A DNA stretch of 5,259 bases, taken from the NCBI GenBank assembly GCA_964493945.1, contig CAZBQG010000275.1, forward strand, positions 1 to 5,259, in the 5' to 3' direction. Source of the stretch: CAZBQG01 sp964493945 (GTDB taxonomy: Bacteria > Pseudomonadota > Alphaproteobacteria > Rhodospirillales > UBA2165). Below are positions 1 through 5,232 of the stretch, piece by piece. How positions within the stretch are numbered: position 1 is the first letter of the stretch; each line of letters opens with the position of its first letter. The position numbers were made by a program, and so were the translations under genes. Under the pieces are notes generated by a model. That model was not told the DNA's origin, did no database searches, and worked only from the letters and a program-made list of their open reading frames with translations.

Positions 1-1
1 A

Positions 2-814
2 ATGATGAATACGATCCCCACACTTATCGATTTGAGCGGCAAATTGGCCATCGTCACCGGCGCCGGCGCGGGGCTGGGCCGGGTGTTCGCGCTGACCTTC
101 GCCGAGGCCGGCGCCCGGGTCGTGGTTTCGGACCGGGAAATGGACCGGGCGCGGGAAACCACGGAATTGATCACCGATGGAGGTGGGGACGCCATTGCCG
201 ATGAGACCGATGTGAGCGATTGGGAGGCGGTCCAGGGCCTGGCCAAGCGGACTGGCGAGACCCATGGCGGGGCACAAATCCTGGTGAATAATGCGGGCAT
301 TGCCACCCATCCCAGCCGCCTTCATGACATCACGGTGGAGGATTGGCATGAACTTATGGGGATCAATCTACACGGCGTCTTTTATTGCTGCAAGGCGGTC
401 ATCCCCCAGATGCTGGAAGGGGGAGGCGGATCCATCATCAATATTTCATCGATCGCCGGCCTGATCGGCCATTATCCGGGCTTTTCCATGCTGACGGCCA
501 ATTATTCCTCGGCCAAGGCCGGGCTCATCGGCATGACCCGGCAAATGGCCATCGAATATGCCAAGGACAATATCCGGGCCAACGCCATTGCGCCGGGCTG
601 GCACGGCGGAACCAGGCTCTCCGAGCGCAACCGGGGCAATCTTTCGAACCAGCATATCGCCAATTTCGAGAACAATATCCTGGCCCTTACCCCCATGGGC
701 CGGCGTGGATTGCCTGAGGAACTGGGGGGTTTGGCCCTGTTCCTGGCAAGCGATGCATCATCTTATCTCACCGGTCAGGTGATCGCCAATGATGGGGGCT
801 GGACGTCCAATTAG
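2..814 (+). CDS. SDR-family NAD(P)-dependent oxidoreductase (270 aa)
   Basis: Classical short-chain dehydrogenase/reductase that should oxidise an alcohol or reduce a ketone with a nicotinamide cofactor in the cytoplasm; the substrate cannot be read from sequence. Visible motifs: the glycine-rich TGAGAGLG at residues 19-26, Asp44 at the end of beta-2 (in this family usually a sign of NAD rather than NADP preference), NNAG at 96-99, Asn122, catalytic Ser150, and Tyr168/Lys172 in YSSAK. NAIAPG lies at 194-199 and the C-terminal TGQ/DGG signature at 257-266. The Ser-to-Tyr spacing is 18 residues, longer than the 13 of the two SDRs downstream, so this is a different subgroup. Two adjacent ATGs (2 and 5) could start it. 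Its ribosome-binding site lies outside the window, but the N-terminus has the normal length before the Rossmann fold, so the gene is probably complete. It converges on the GST gene with a 12-nt gap. Confidence 0.93.
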   Translation: MMNTIPTLIDLSGKLAIVTGAGAGLGRVFALTFAEAGARVVVSDREMDRARETTELITDGGGDAIADETDVSDWEAVQGLAKRTGETHGGAQILVNNAGIATHPSRLHDITVEDWHELMGINLHGVFYCCKAVIPQMLEGGGGSIINISSIAGLIGHYPGFSMLTANYSSAKAGLIGMTRQMAIEYAKDNIRANAIAPGWHGGTRLSERNRGNLSNQHIANFENNILALTPMGRRGLPEELGGLALFLASDASSYLTGQVIANDGGWTSN

Positions 815-826
815 GGTAAATTGCCT

Positions 827-1633
827 TCAGCCGATCCCTAATATGCGTTGCATGTCGGGCCAGCTTTGGGCGCCAAAGGTCTTCAGGTCATCGGCAAGGT
901 CGTCTGGCACCCAATCGAGGATGGCGGGCTTGAAGCTTGGCCGCGCCTGGACCCGCTCCCACCAATCACCGAGGCGCGGCCTGCGCCCTTCCCAGAGCCC
1001 CGCCATGGACATCTTATCCAGCCGGTTGAGATAAGGGATCAGAGACGTATCGGCCAAGCTGAACTGATTGCCCACGAGCCACTCGCCGCCGGCCAGCGCA
1101 TCCTCCATCTTGTCCAGATAGCGGTCATATAAAATAACTTTTTCGGCCGCACCCGGCGCATCGAAGCCCTGGCGGATATAGGTCTTCTTGTCTTCGTGCC
1201 AATCGGCGGTGACCGAGAAGGCCGGCGTACTTTCGAGAAACTCATTCACCCCTTCGGGCCCCAGGCGCAAAACCGTATGGCGGTGGGACGCAACAAAGGT
1301 GAGCGCACCGCAGGCCGGATGAAGATCTTCGTCTACCCCCTTGGTCCAATAAAGCATATGGGCCCGCTCCACGGGATCCTTTGGCGTAAGCGGCGGATCG
1401 GGGAAAACGCTCTCGAGATATTCGGAGATCACGGTTGATTCGCAAATGACCGCGCCGTCATGGACCAAGGTGGGCACCACCGCCTTGGGGTTGAGCTTCA
1501 CATAATCCGGATCGAATTGATCGCCCCGCAGAATATCCAGGTAATGCCCTTCCCATTCCAGCCCCTTCTCGGCCAGAACCAGCCTGACTTTGGCGGCGCA
1601 GACCGATGAGCCGTGGTGATAAAGTTCAATCAT
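827..1633 (-). CDS. Glutathione S-transferase family protein, LigF-like (268 aa)
   Basis: Cytosolic GST with an N-terminal thioredoxin-like domain (about residues 1-78) and an all-helical C-terminal domain (about 88-240). VPTL at 53-56 carries the cis-proline, and Glu65-Ser66 form the motif that binds the gamma-glutamyl part of glutathione. SLAD (192-195) fits the N-capping box of the C-terminal domain core. SSVC at 9-12 lies where zeta-class enzymes have the active-site Ser (Ser10 is my best alignment). The stretch ESTVISEYLESVFPD followed by RAHMLYWTKGVDE resembles, from memory, the LigF beta-etherase of sphingomonads, so a glutathione-dependent ether-cleaving or isomerase role is possible but unproven. 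I chose the ATG at 1633 because the domain starts there; the frame is open 28 codons further, but that part lies inside the thioesterase gene. The start overlaps the thioesterase stop by 8 nt (ATGATTGA), implying one transcript and translational coupling. Confidence 0.9.
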   Translation of the reverse strand: MIELYHHGSSVCAAKVRLVLAEKGLEWEGHYLDILRGDQFDPDYVKLNPKAVVPTLVHDGAVICESTVISEYLESVFPDPPLTPKDPVERAHMLYWTKGVDEDLHPACGALTFVASHRHTVLRLGPEGVNEFLESTPAFSVTADWHEDKKTYIRQGFDAPGAAEKVILYDRYLDKMEDALAGGEWLVGNQFSLADTSLIPYLNRLDKMSMAGLWEGRRPRLGDWWERVQARPSFKPAILDWVPDDLADDLKTFGAQSWPDMQRILGIG

Positions 1634-2045
1634 CTTCGAAGATTTCCCGGATGCCGTCGGGCACGCGGGCTGCCTTGATACCCGTTTCCGAACTTTCATC
1701 GGCTTCCACCCAGACACGGGTTTCCTGGGCCTCGATGGCCACCTTGCCGTCTTTGATGATGTCGTGGCGGACTACGAAGGTGGTGTTGCCGAATTTCTCA
1801 ATCCAGGTTTCCAGCTCGATCTCGTCTTCGTGGCGGATGGGGGCCATGAATTTGGCCCTGGCATCCACCAGGGGAACGCCATCCAGATCGAACTCCTCCC
1901 ACATGCGCCGCCATTGCATGCCGCAAGCGTGAAACAGCTTTTGGGTGGAACGGTCAAACCAATAAAAGTAGTTGGGATAATTGACGATATCCTGAGGGTC
2001 GCAATCTCCCCAATGGACCTTGATCGGGTTGCGGATGCGCTTCAT
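1626..2045 (-). CDS. Acyl-CoA thioesterase, 4-hydroxybenzoyl-CoA thioesterase-like hotdog protein (139 aa)
   Basis: Single hotdog-fold thioesterase that should hydrolyse an acyl- or aroyl-CoA to the free acid and CoA. The motif GDCDPQDIVNYPNY at residues 13-26 closely matches the active-site segment of the Pseudomonas 4-hydroxybenzoyl-CoA thioesterase. Asp16 lines up with the catalytic Asp17 of that enzyme. The following W-x-D (29-31) and a Cys-Gly pair further on continue the resemblance, and the 139-aa length is normal for the family (about 140). It is closer to this type than to the Tol-Pal-associated YbgC type, whose motif differs (EDTDAGGVVYH). It is the first gene of a minus-strand pair with the GST and has a good ribosome-binding site at 2053-2060. 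It diverges from the tandem SDR genes across an 88-bp gap. The aromatic substrate is inferred from the family only; many such genes act on other acyl-CoAs. Confidence 0.9.
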   Translation of the reverse strand: MKRIRNPIKVHWGDCDPQDIVNYPNYFYWFDRSTQKLFHACGMQWRRMWEEFDLDGVPLVDARAKFMAPIRHEDEIELETWIEKFGNTTFVVRHDIIKDGKVAIEAQETRVWVEADESSETGIKAARVPDGIREIFEDD

Positions 2046-2133
2046 TGGTGAACCTTCCTTCTGGCATTGATCCCGGCCGGATTTTGCCTCATCCTTTGGT
2101 TAATTTCCAGGCAGGTGCGAAAAAGGGGGCATC
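2046..2133. promoter_or_regulatory. Divergent intergenic region between thioesterase and tandem SDR genes
   Basis: These 88 bp separate two divergently transcribed units and must hold the promoter of the thioesterase-GST pair, and probably that of the SDR pair. I could not identify a convincing sigma-70 box on either strand. The only symmetric element is the 8-bp palindrome CCGGCCGG at 2073-2080, too short and GC-rich to be called an operator. The ribosome-binding sites for both genes lie at its ends: AAGGAAGG on the minus strand, and AAGGGGG at 2123-2129 on the plus strand, 4 nt before ATG. Confidence 0.5.
2053..2060 (-). promoter_or_regulatory. Ribosome-binding site of the thioesterase gene
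   Basis: On the minus strand this reads AAGGAAGG, 7 nt before the ATG at 2045. It supports that start and marks this gene, not the GST, as the point of ribosome entry for the pair. Confidence 0.7.
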
Positions 2134-2898
2134 ATGGGACGGCTGGACGGAAAGGTTGCCATCGCCACCGGCGCGGCACAGGGCATCGGCGCCACCTATG
2201 CCCTGGCTCTGGCCCGCGAAGGGGCGGCGGTGACCGTCGCCGATATCGATGACGGAGCGGACGTGGTGGCCGAAATCGAAGCCGCCTGCCCGGACGCCAA
2301 GCTGCTCAACCAAATCACCGATGTGACCGACGAGGCTGCCTGCCTGGAAATGGTGGCTAAAACGGAAGAAGCCTTCGGCGGGCTGGATATCATGGTTTCC
2401 AACGCGGCCATTTCGGGCAAGGCCTATCACGGACCCTTCGAGGAAATGCCCATTGCCGATTGGGACTATCTGATGGCGGTGAACGTCAAAGGGCCCTTTT
2501 TATGCGCCCGGGCGGCCGCACCCGCGCTTCGCAAAAGAGGCGGCGGAAAAATCATCAATATTGCTTCGGGCACACTATTCAAGGGCGCTCCTGGACTTTT
2601 GCATTATGTCACCTCCAAGGGCGGCGTGATGGCCATGACAAGGTCCCTGGCCCGGGGGCTTGGCGGTGACAATATCTGCGTCAATACCCTGGCACCCGGC
2701 CTGACCATGAGCGAAAGCATCCTGGCCAGCGATTATTACGATCAGACAGCCCGCGAGGCTTCCGTCGCCGGGCGCGCCCTCAAACGGGAAGAGCAGCCGG
2801 AAGATCTGGCCGGCGCGCTGATATTCCTGGCCAGTCCGGACAGCGATTTCATGTCCGGCCAATGCATGCTGGTGGATGGCGGATCATCACTGAATTAA
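2134..2898 (+). CDS. SDR-family oxidoreductase, first tandem paralogue (254 aa)
   Basis: Classical SDR enzyme, predicted to be NAD-dependent and cytoplasmic. It shows TGAAQGIG at residues 12-19, Asp37 after beta-2 (NAD-type), Asn117, catalytic Ser145, Tyr158 and Lys162 (YVTSK), NTLAPG at 184-189 and SGQ...DGG at 241-250. The usual NNAG element reads SNAA (89-92), so Ala replaces the Gly. Length is typical of the family. The HYVTSK active-site context and the segment after the APG motif are loosely reminiscent of aromatic secondary-alcohol dehydrogenases such as (S)-1-phenylethanol dehydrogenase, but the substrate is not determinable. The start ATG is preceded by AAGGGGG at a rather short spacing of 4 nt. 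It is followed 19 nt downstream by a close paralogue of identical length, so the two are almost certainly co-transcribed. Confidence 0.94.
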   Translation: MGRLDGKVAIATGAAQGIGATYALALAREGAAVTVADIDDGADVVAEIEAACPDAKLLNQITDVTDEAACLEMVAKTEEAFGGLDIMVSNAAISGKAYHGPFEEMPIADWDYLMAVNVKGPFLCARAAAPALRKRGGGKIINIASGTLFKGAPGLLHYVTSKGGVMAMTRSLARGLGGDNICVNTLAPGLTMSESILASDYYDQTAREASVAGRALKREEQPEDLAGALIFLASPDSDFMSGQCMLVDGGSSLN

Positions 2899-2917
2899 AC
2901 GGGAAAGGAATAGCACT

Positions 2918-3682
2918 ATGGGAAGACTGGATGGAAAAGTCGCCATCGTCACCGGCGCGGCGCAAGGCATCGGCGCCACCTATGCCAAGGCCCTGGCCGC
3001 CGAAGGGGCTGCCGTAACCGTCGCCGATATCGATGATGGGGCGGGCGTGGTGGCCGAGATCGAGGCCGCTTACCAGGGCGCCAAGGTACTCAATCAAATC
3101 ACCGATGTGACCGACGAGGCGTCTTGTTTTGAGATGGTGGCGAAAACCGAAGAAGCCTTCGGCGGGCTGGACATCATGGTCGCCAATGCCGCAATGTTCG
3201 GCAAGATCACGCGGGGTCCCTTCGAGGAGCTGCTCGTGGAAGAATGGGACGCGCTGATGGCGGTCAACGTCAAGGGGCCCTTTTTATGTGCCCGGGCATC
3301 CGCCCCGGCCATGCGCAAAAGGGGCGGTGGAAAATTCATCAATATCGCATCGGGAACCGTCTTCAAGGGTCCGCCCACCATGCTTCATTACGTCACCTCG
3401 AAGGGCGCCATTCTGGCCATGACCCGGTCACTGTCCCGCGAATTGGGCGGTGACAATATCTGCGTCAACACCATCGCACCCGGCCTGACCATGAGCGAGA
3501 ACGTGCTGGACCGGGCCGATTTCAACGAAGCGGAACGCCAATTCCAGATAGCTTCAAGGGCGATCAAACGGGAACAGCAACCGGATGATCTGATCGGAGC
3601 ACTTTTGTTCCTGTCCACTGCGGACAGCGATTTCATGTCCGGCCAATGTCTGGTGGTGGATGGCGGCTCGGTCAATCATTGA
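2918..3682 (+). CDS. SDR-family oxidoreductase, second tandem paralogue (254 aa)
   Basis: Same architecture as the preceding gene with no insertion or deletion: TGAAQGIG at 12-19, Asp37, Asn117, Ser145, Tyr158, Lys162, NTIAPG at 184-189, SGQ...DGG at 241-250, and again a non-canonical ANAA in place of NNAG (89-92). By hand alignment about 190 of 254 residues match its neighbour. The first 92 residues are nearly the same (81 of 92), while residues 93-112 and 195-213, which form the substrate-binding side in SDRs, differ strongly. This points to a duplication followed by a change of substrate or stereochemistry rather than a redundant copy. The ribosome-binding site AAAGGA (2904-2909) lies 8 nt before ATG, in a 19-nt spacer after the upstream stop, so both SDRs sit in one operon. 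Confidence 0.94.
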   Translation: MGRLDGKVAIVTGAAQGIGATYAKALAAEGAAVTVADIDDGAGVVAEIEAAYQGAKVLNQITDVTDEASCFEMVAKTEEAFGGLDIMVANAAMFGKITRGPFEELLVEEWDALMAVNVKGPFLCARASAPAMRKRGGGKFINIASGTVFKGPPTMLHYVTSKGAILAMTRSLSRELGGDNICVNTIAPGLTMSENVLDRADFNEAERQFQIASRAIKREQQPDDLIGALLFLSTADSDFMSGQCLVVDGGSVNH

Positions 3683-3726
3683 GGGCGCCCGCAGGCTTGT
3701 CAGGTGATTTTTCCGGCGTTCCAGGC

Positions 3727-3732
3727 TATAAT
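3727..3732 (+). promoter_or_regulatory. Candidate -10 box of a promoter for the PilZ gene
   Basis: A perfect TATAAT hexamer sits in the 76-bp gap after the SDR pair, 26 nt before the PilZ start codon. Transcription would begin near 3739-3740, giving a leader of about 19 nt that still contains the ribosome-binding site. There is no good -35 at the normal 17-nt spacing (GTGATT at 3704-3709), and TTGTCA at 3697-3702 is 24 nt away, too far. It may therefore be weak or activator-dependent. Confidence 0.4.
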
Positions 3733-3745
3733 TTCACCAATTGGC

Positions 3746-3752
3746 GGAGGAG
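3746..3752 (+). promoter_or_regulatory. Strong ribosome-binding site of the PilZ gene
   Basis: GGAGGAG lies 6 nt before the ATG at 3759 and is close to the ideal anti-Shine-Dalgarno complement. It fixes the start codon and predicts efficient translation. Confidence 0.75.
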
Positions 3753-3758
3753 AATTAA

Positions 3759-4103
3759 ATGGCATCTTCCCAAAGCAGCGATGAGAGGCGCCGCCATCCG
3801 CGCCATCCCATCCGCAAGCCGGTGCGCACGACCATTGGTGAGGATACCCATTTGGGCGCTACCCGGGATATTTCAGCCGGCGGCGCGGCGATCGATTGGG
3901 ACGAAACCCCGGAAGATGATTTTGACGAAGAGGATTATCTGGACCTGGATATCGACGATGTGGGCTATGTTGCCGGTCAGGTGACCCGGCCCTTAGATGG
4001 CGGCGTCAGTGTGCGTTTCATGGATATCGACGATGAAGAGGAAGACCGGCTGATTTCTGAACTGGCGGATATCGACCGCGAAGTCGGCTTGGCCGAGGAA
4101 TAA
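3759..4103 (+). CDS. PilZ-domain protein, putative c-di-GMP receptor (114 aa)
   Basis: Small stand-alone PilZ-domain protein. The N-terminal arginine cluster RRRHPR (residues 10-15) gives the RxxxR half of the c-di-GMP-binding signature (Arg11/Arg15). DISAGG at 37-42 gives the D/NxSxxG half, so both ligand-binding elements are intact. The rest of the domain (about 43-95) is unusually acidic: residues 46-67 are dominated by Asp and Glu, and DIDD occurs at 64-67 and 89-92. No signal peptide, membrane segment or second domain is visible, so it is expected to be cytosolic and to pass the c-di-GMP signal on by binding another protein. It has its own strong ribosome-binding site and a candidate -10 box, and is followed after 22 nt by the cysteine hydrolase gene. 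It may share a transcript with that gene. Its partner and its relation to the metabolic genes are unknown. Confidence 0.9.
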   Translation: MASSQSSDERRRHPRHPIRKPVRTTIGEDTHLGATRDISAGGAAIDWDETPEDDFDEEDYLDLDIDDVGYVAGQVTRPLDGGVSVRFMDIDDEEEDRLISELADIDREVGLAEE

Positions 4104-4112
4104 TTGATTAAC

Positions 4113-4121
4113 GGGAGGAAG
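4113..4121 (+). promoter_or_regulatory. Ribosome-binding site of the cysteine hydrolase gene
   Basis: GGGAGGAAG lies 4 nt before the ATG at 4126, within the 22-nt spacer after the PilZ stop. It supports this start over the internal ATG at residue 15. Confidence 0.7.
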
Positions 4122-4125
4122 AGCG

Positions 4126-4845
4126 ATGCATAAATTCGAGATTCCCAAAGAATATACGGAGAGCGCCATGCGGCGCCAGGGGCGGGCTCATATTTTTGAA
4201 AATGTGGAAGGCCCGGCGACGGCGCTGGTCGTCGTCGATATGCAGAATTATTTCATGAAGGAAGGCCAGCCCGCCGCTTTCGCCTCGGCCCATGACATCG
4301 TGCCCAACGTCAACCGGTTGGCCAAATCCATGCGCGCCGCTGGCGGCACCGTGGTCTGGATCCAGACCGGCTCGTCTCTGGAAACGGACATGTTCAAGCC
4401 CAACGGCTGGTGGACGCTCCGCGATAAATACAGCGAGGAAAGCTGGGAGAAGCGGAAAGGTGGGCTGGGCGACGGCACAGAGGGCTATGAATTATGGCCG
4501 ACGCTTGAGGTGCTCGACGAAGACGAGATCGTCATCAAGCGCCGCTATTCAGCGCTGATCCAAGGCGCTTCCAACCTGGAAGAGGTCTTGCGCGGAAAAG
4601 GCGTCGACAGCATTATCATCACCGGCGTCGCGACCAATGTATGCTGCGAATCCACGGCCCGCGACGCCATGATGATCGGCTTCAAGACGCTCATGGTATC
4701 GGACGGCAATGCCGCCGGTTCGGATGAAATCCACCGCGCCAGCCTGCTTAGTTTTTATGGCAGTTTCGGTGATGTGCAGACCACCGACGAAGTGATCACA
4801 CTCTTAGAGGCAGCCTCCGGGGCGAAAGCGGACGCCGCCGAATAG
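4126..4845 (+). CDS. Isochorismatase-family cysteine hydrolase, RutB-like (239 aa)
   Basis: Member of the isochorismatase/nicotinamidase-like cysteine hydrolase superfamily, which mostly cleaves amide, carbamoyl or ureido C-N bonds. The catalytic triad is visible: Asp38 in VVVDMQNYF, Lys138 in VIKRRYSA and the nucleophile Cys173 in GVATNVCCESTARDA, with the family's cis-peptide at Val168-Ala169. Arrangement and length resemble ureidoacrylate amidohydrolase RutB (about 230 aa), which shares the ATNVC-x-EST-x-RD block. N-carbamoylsarcosine amidohydrolase and maleamate amidohydrolase (NicF) are other possible relatives. The insert between Asp38 and Lys138 contains a Trp/Lys-rich stretch (NGWWTLRDKY at 93-102), probably on the substrate side. 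Cys174 next to the nucleophile replaces the usual Val. The gene follows the PilZ gene at 22 nt and converges on a racemase-superfamily gene with only 9 nt between the stops. The exact substrate cannot be assigned. Confidence 0.92.
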   Translation: MHKFEIPKEYTESAMRRQGRAHIFENVEGPATALVVVDMQNYFMKEGQPAAFASAHDIVPNVNRLAKSMRAAGGTVVWIQTGSSLETDMFKPNGWWTLRDKYSEESWEKRKGGLGDGTEGYELWPTLEVLDEDEIVIKRRYSALIQGASNLEEVLRGKGVDSIIITGVATNVCCESTARDAMMIGFKTLMVSDGNAAGSDEIHRASLLSFYGSFGDVQTTDEVITLLEAASGAKADAAE

Positions 4846-4854
4846 CCGTTCGCA

Positions 4855-5205
4855 TCAGACTTGGCCAGCGGCGAGACGCCCAAGCCCGGGCACCTCATCT
4901 TCGATGCCGGCCAGACGCAGCGCCTGCCAGATGACCAACTGATTGCTGGTCACCACGGGCGCACCCAGCAGCGCTTCCATTTCCCCGATCACCTCGGTGG
5001 CGCGGATATTGGCGCAACTTACAAAATAGGCATCGGCCTGCCCGTTCTTCATTTCAACCATGGTCCGGGTCCAGTCTTCGGGCGGTATGGCGCTATAGGC
5101 ATCGCCGCCGGAAAGGCCCAGATTGCGCTCGCCCACCACCTCGATCCCCGCCTGTTCCAGGAATTCCAGCTCATGAACATGGCTCTCCCTGGTATAGGGT
5201 GACAC
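4855..5205 (-). CDS. C-terminal half of an Asp/Glu racemase-superfamily protein (arylmalonate decarboxylase/maleate isomerase type), 5'-truncated, possible pseudogene
   Basis: From the GTG at 5205, 116 residues are readable and match the second half of the arylmalonate decarboxylase/maleate cis-trans isomerase family, which is usually about 240 aa. SPYTRE opens the second domain, SCANIRA (63-69) holds the second catalytic Cys (Cys64), and PVVTSNQ (83-89) is the conserved substrate-side loop. The family uses two pseudo-symmetric domains, each supplying a key residue, so a 116-aa product would lack half the active site. The frame is open upstream of the GTG and gives ELRYVLV, the expected beta-strand before SPYT, so GTG is unlikely to be the true start. 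It then meets an in-frame TGA at 5230-5232. Beyond that, nine more sense codons run to the window edge, including a plausible Leu-Gly. The likeliest reading is a gene broken by a nonsense change or sequence error, with its N-terminal half outside the window. Confidence 0.65.
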   Translation of the reverse strand: MSPYTRESHVHELEFLEQAGIEVVGERNLGLSGGDAYSAIPPEDWTRTMVEMKNGQADAYFVSCANIRATEVIGEMEALLGAPVVTSNQLVIWQALRLAGIEDEVPGLGRLAAGQV

Positions 5206-5229
5206 TAATACATAGCGTAATTCCGTTGG

Positions 5230-5232
5230 TCA
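5230..5232 (-). other. In-frame TGA interrupting the racemase-superfamily frame
   Basis: Reading the minus strand, the codons run LGSGE, TGA, PTELRYVLVSPYT. Family-like sequence continues on the 3' side, and the 5' side stays open to the window end. A single change from CGA (Arg) would produce this stop. Only 27 nt are available upstream, so a frameshift or a genuine junction cannot be excluded. Confidence 0.5.

Larger units (their letters stand above)
2134..3682 (+). repeat. Gene-length tandem direct repeat (two SDR copies, 784-bp period)
   Basis: The two SDR genes align codon for codon with a constant offset of 784 bp and no gaps. Exact shared DNA blocks include 2311-2336 with 3095-3120 (26 bp), 2365-2387 with 3149-3171 (23 bp) and 2837-2864 with 3621-3648 (28 bp). 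These blocks could serve as substrates for recombination or gene conversion. Divergence at synonymous and non-synonymous sites elsewhere shows that the duplication is not recent. Confidence 0.85.

Noticed and set aside
385..717. Plus-strand open frame of 110 codons inside the first SDR
   Set aside because: It is an out-of-frame shadow of a well-supported SDR gene. Its translation has low-complexity Arg/Gly/His content and no recognisable domain.
808..823. CAATT...AATTG inverted repeat at the SDR/GST convergent junction as a terminator
   Set aside because: A 5-bp AT-only stem with no U-tract is too weak to be an intrinsic terminator.
1634..1717. 28-codon N-terminal extension of the GST frame
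   Set aside because: It lies wholly within the thioesterase gene and has no GST-like sequence. The thioredoxin domain begins at the ATG at 1633, which is also the overlapping start expected for a coupled gene.
2073..2080. CCGGCCGG palindrome in the divergent gap as an operator
   Set aside because: An 8-bp GC palindrome is expected by chance in DNA of this composition. It has no flanking symmetry and no second copy in the gap.
3697..3702. TTGTCA as the -35 partner of the TATAAT at 3727
   Set aside because: The spacing is 24 nt, well beyond the 16-18 nt that sigma-70 polymerase normally uses.
3948..4035. 13-bp direct repeat GATATCGACGATG within the PilZ gene (3948-3960 and 4023-4035)
   Set aside because: Both copies are in the same frame and encode the acidic DIDD motif. 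Codon preference plus the protein motif explains them, so there is no sign of a separate DNA element.
4861..5202. Plus-strand open frame of 113 codons opposite the racemase-superfamily gene
   Set aside because: The minus-strand frame carries clear family motifs (SCANIRA, PVVTSNQ). The plus frame shows none and is antisense shadow caused by GC-rich codon use.
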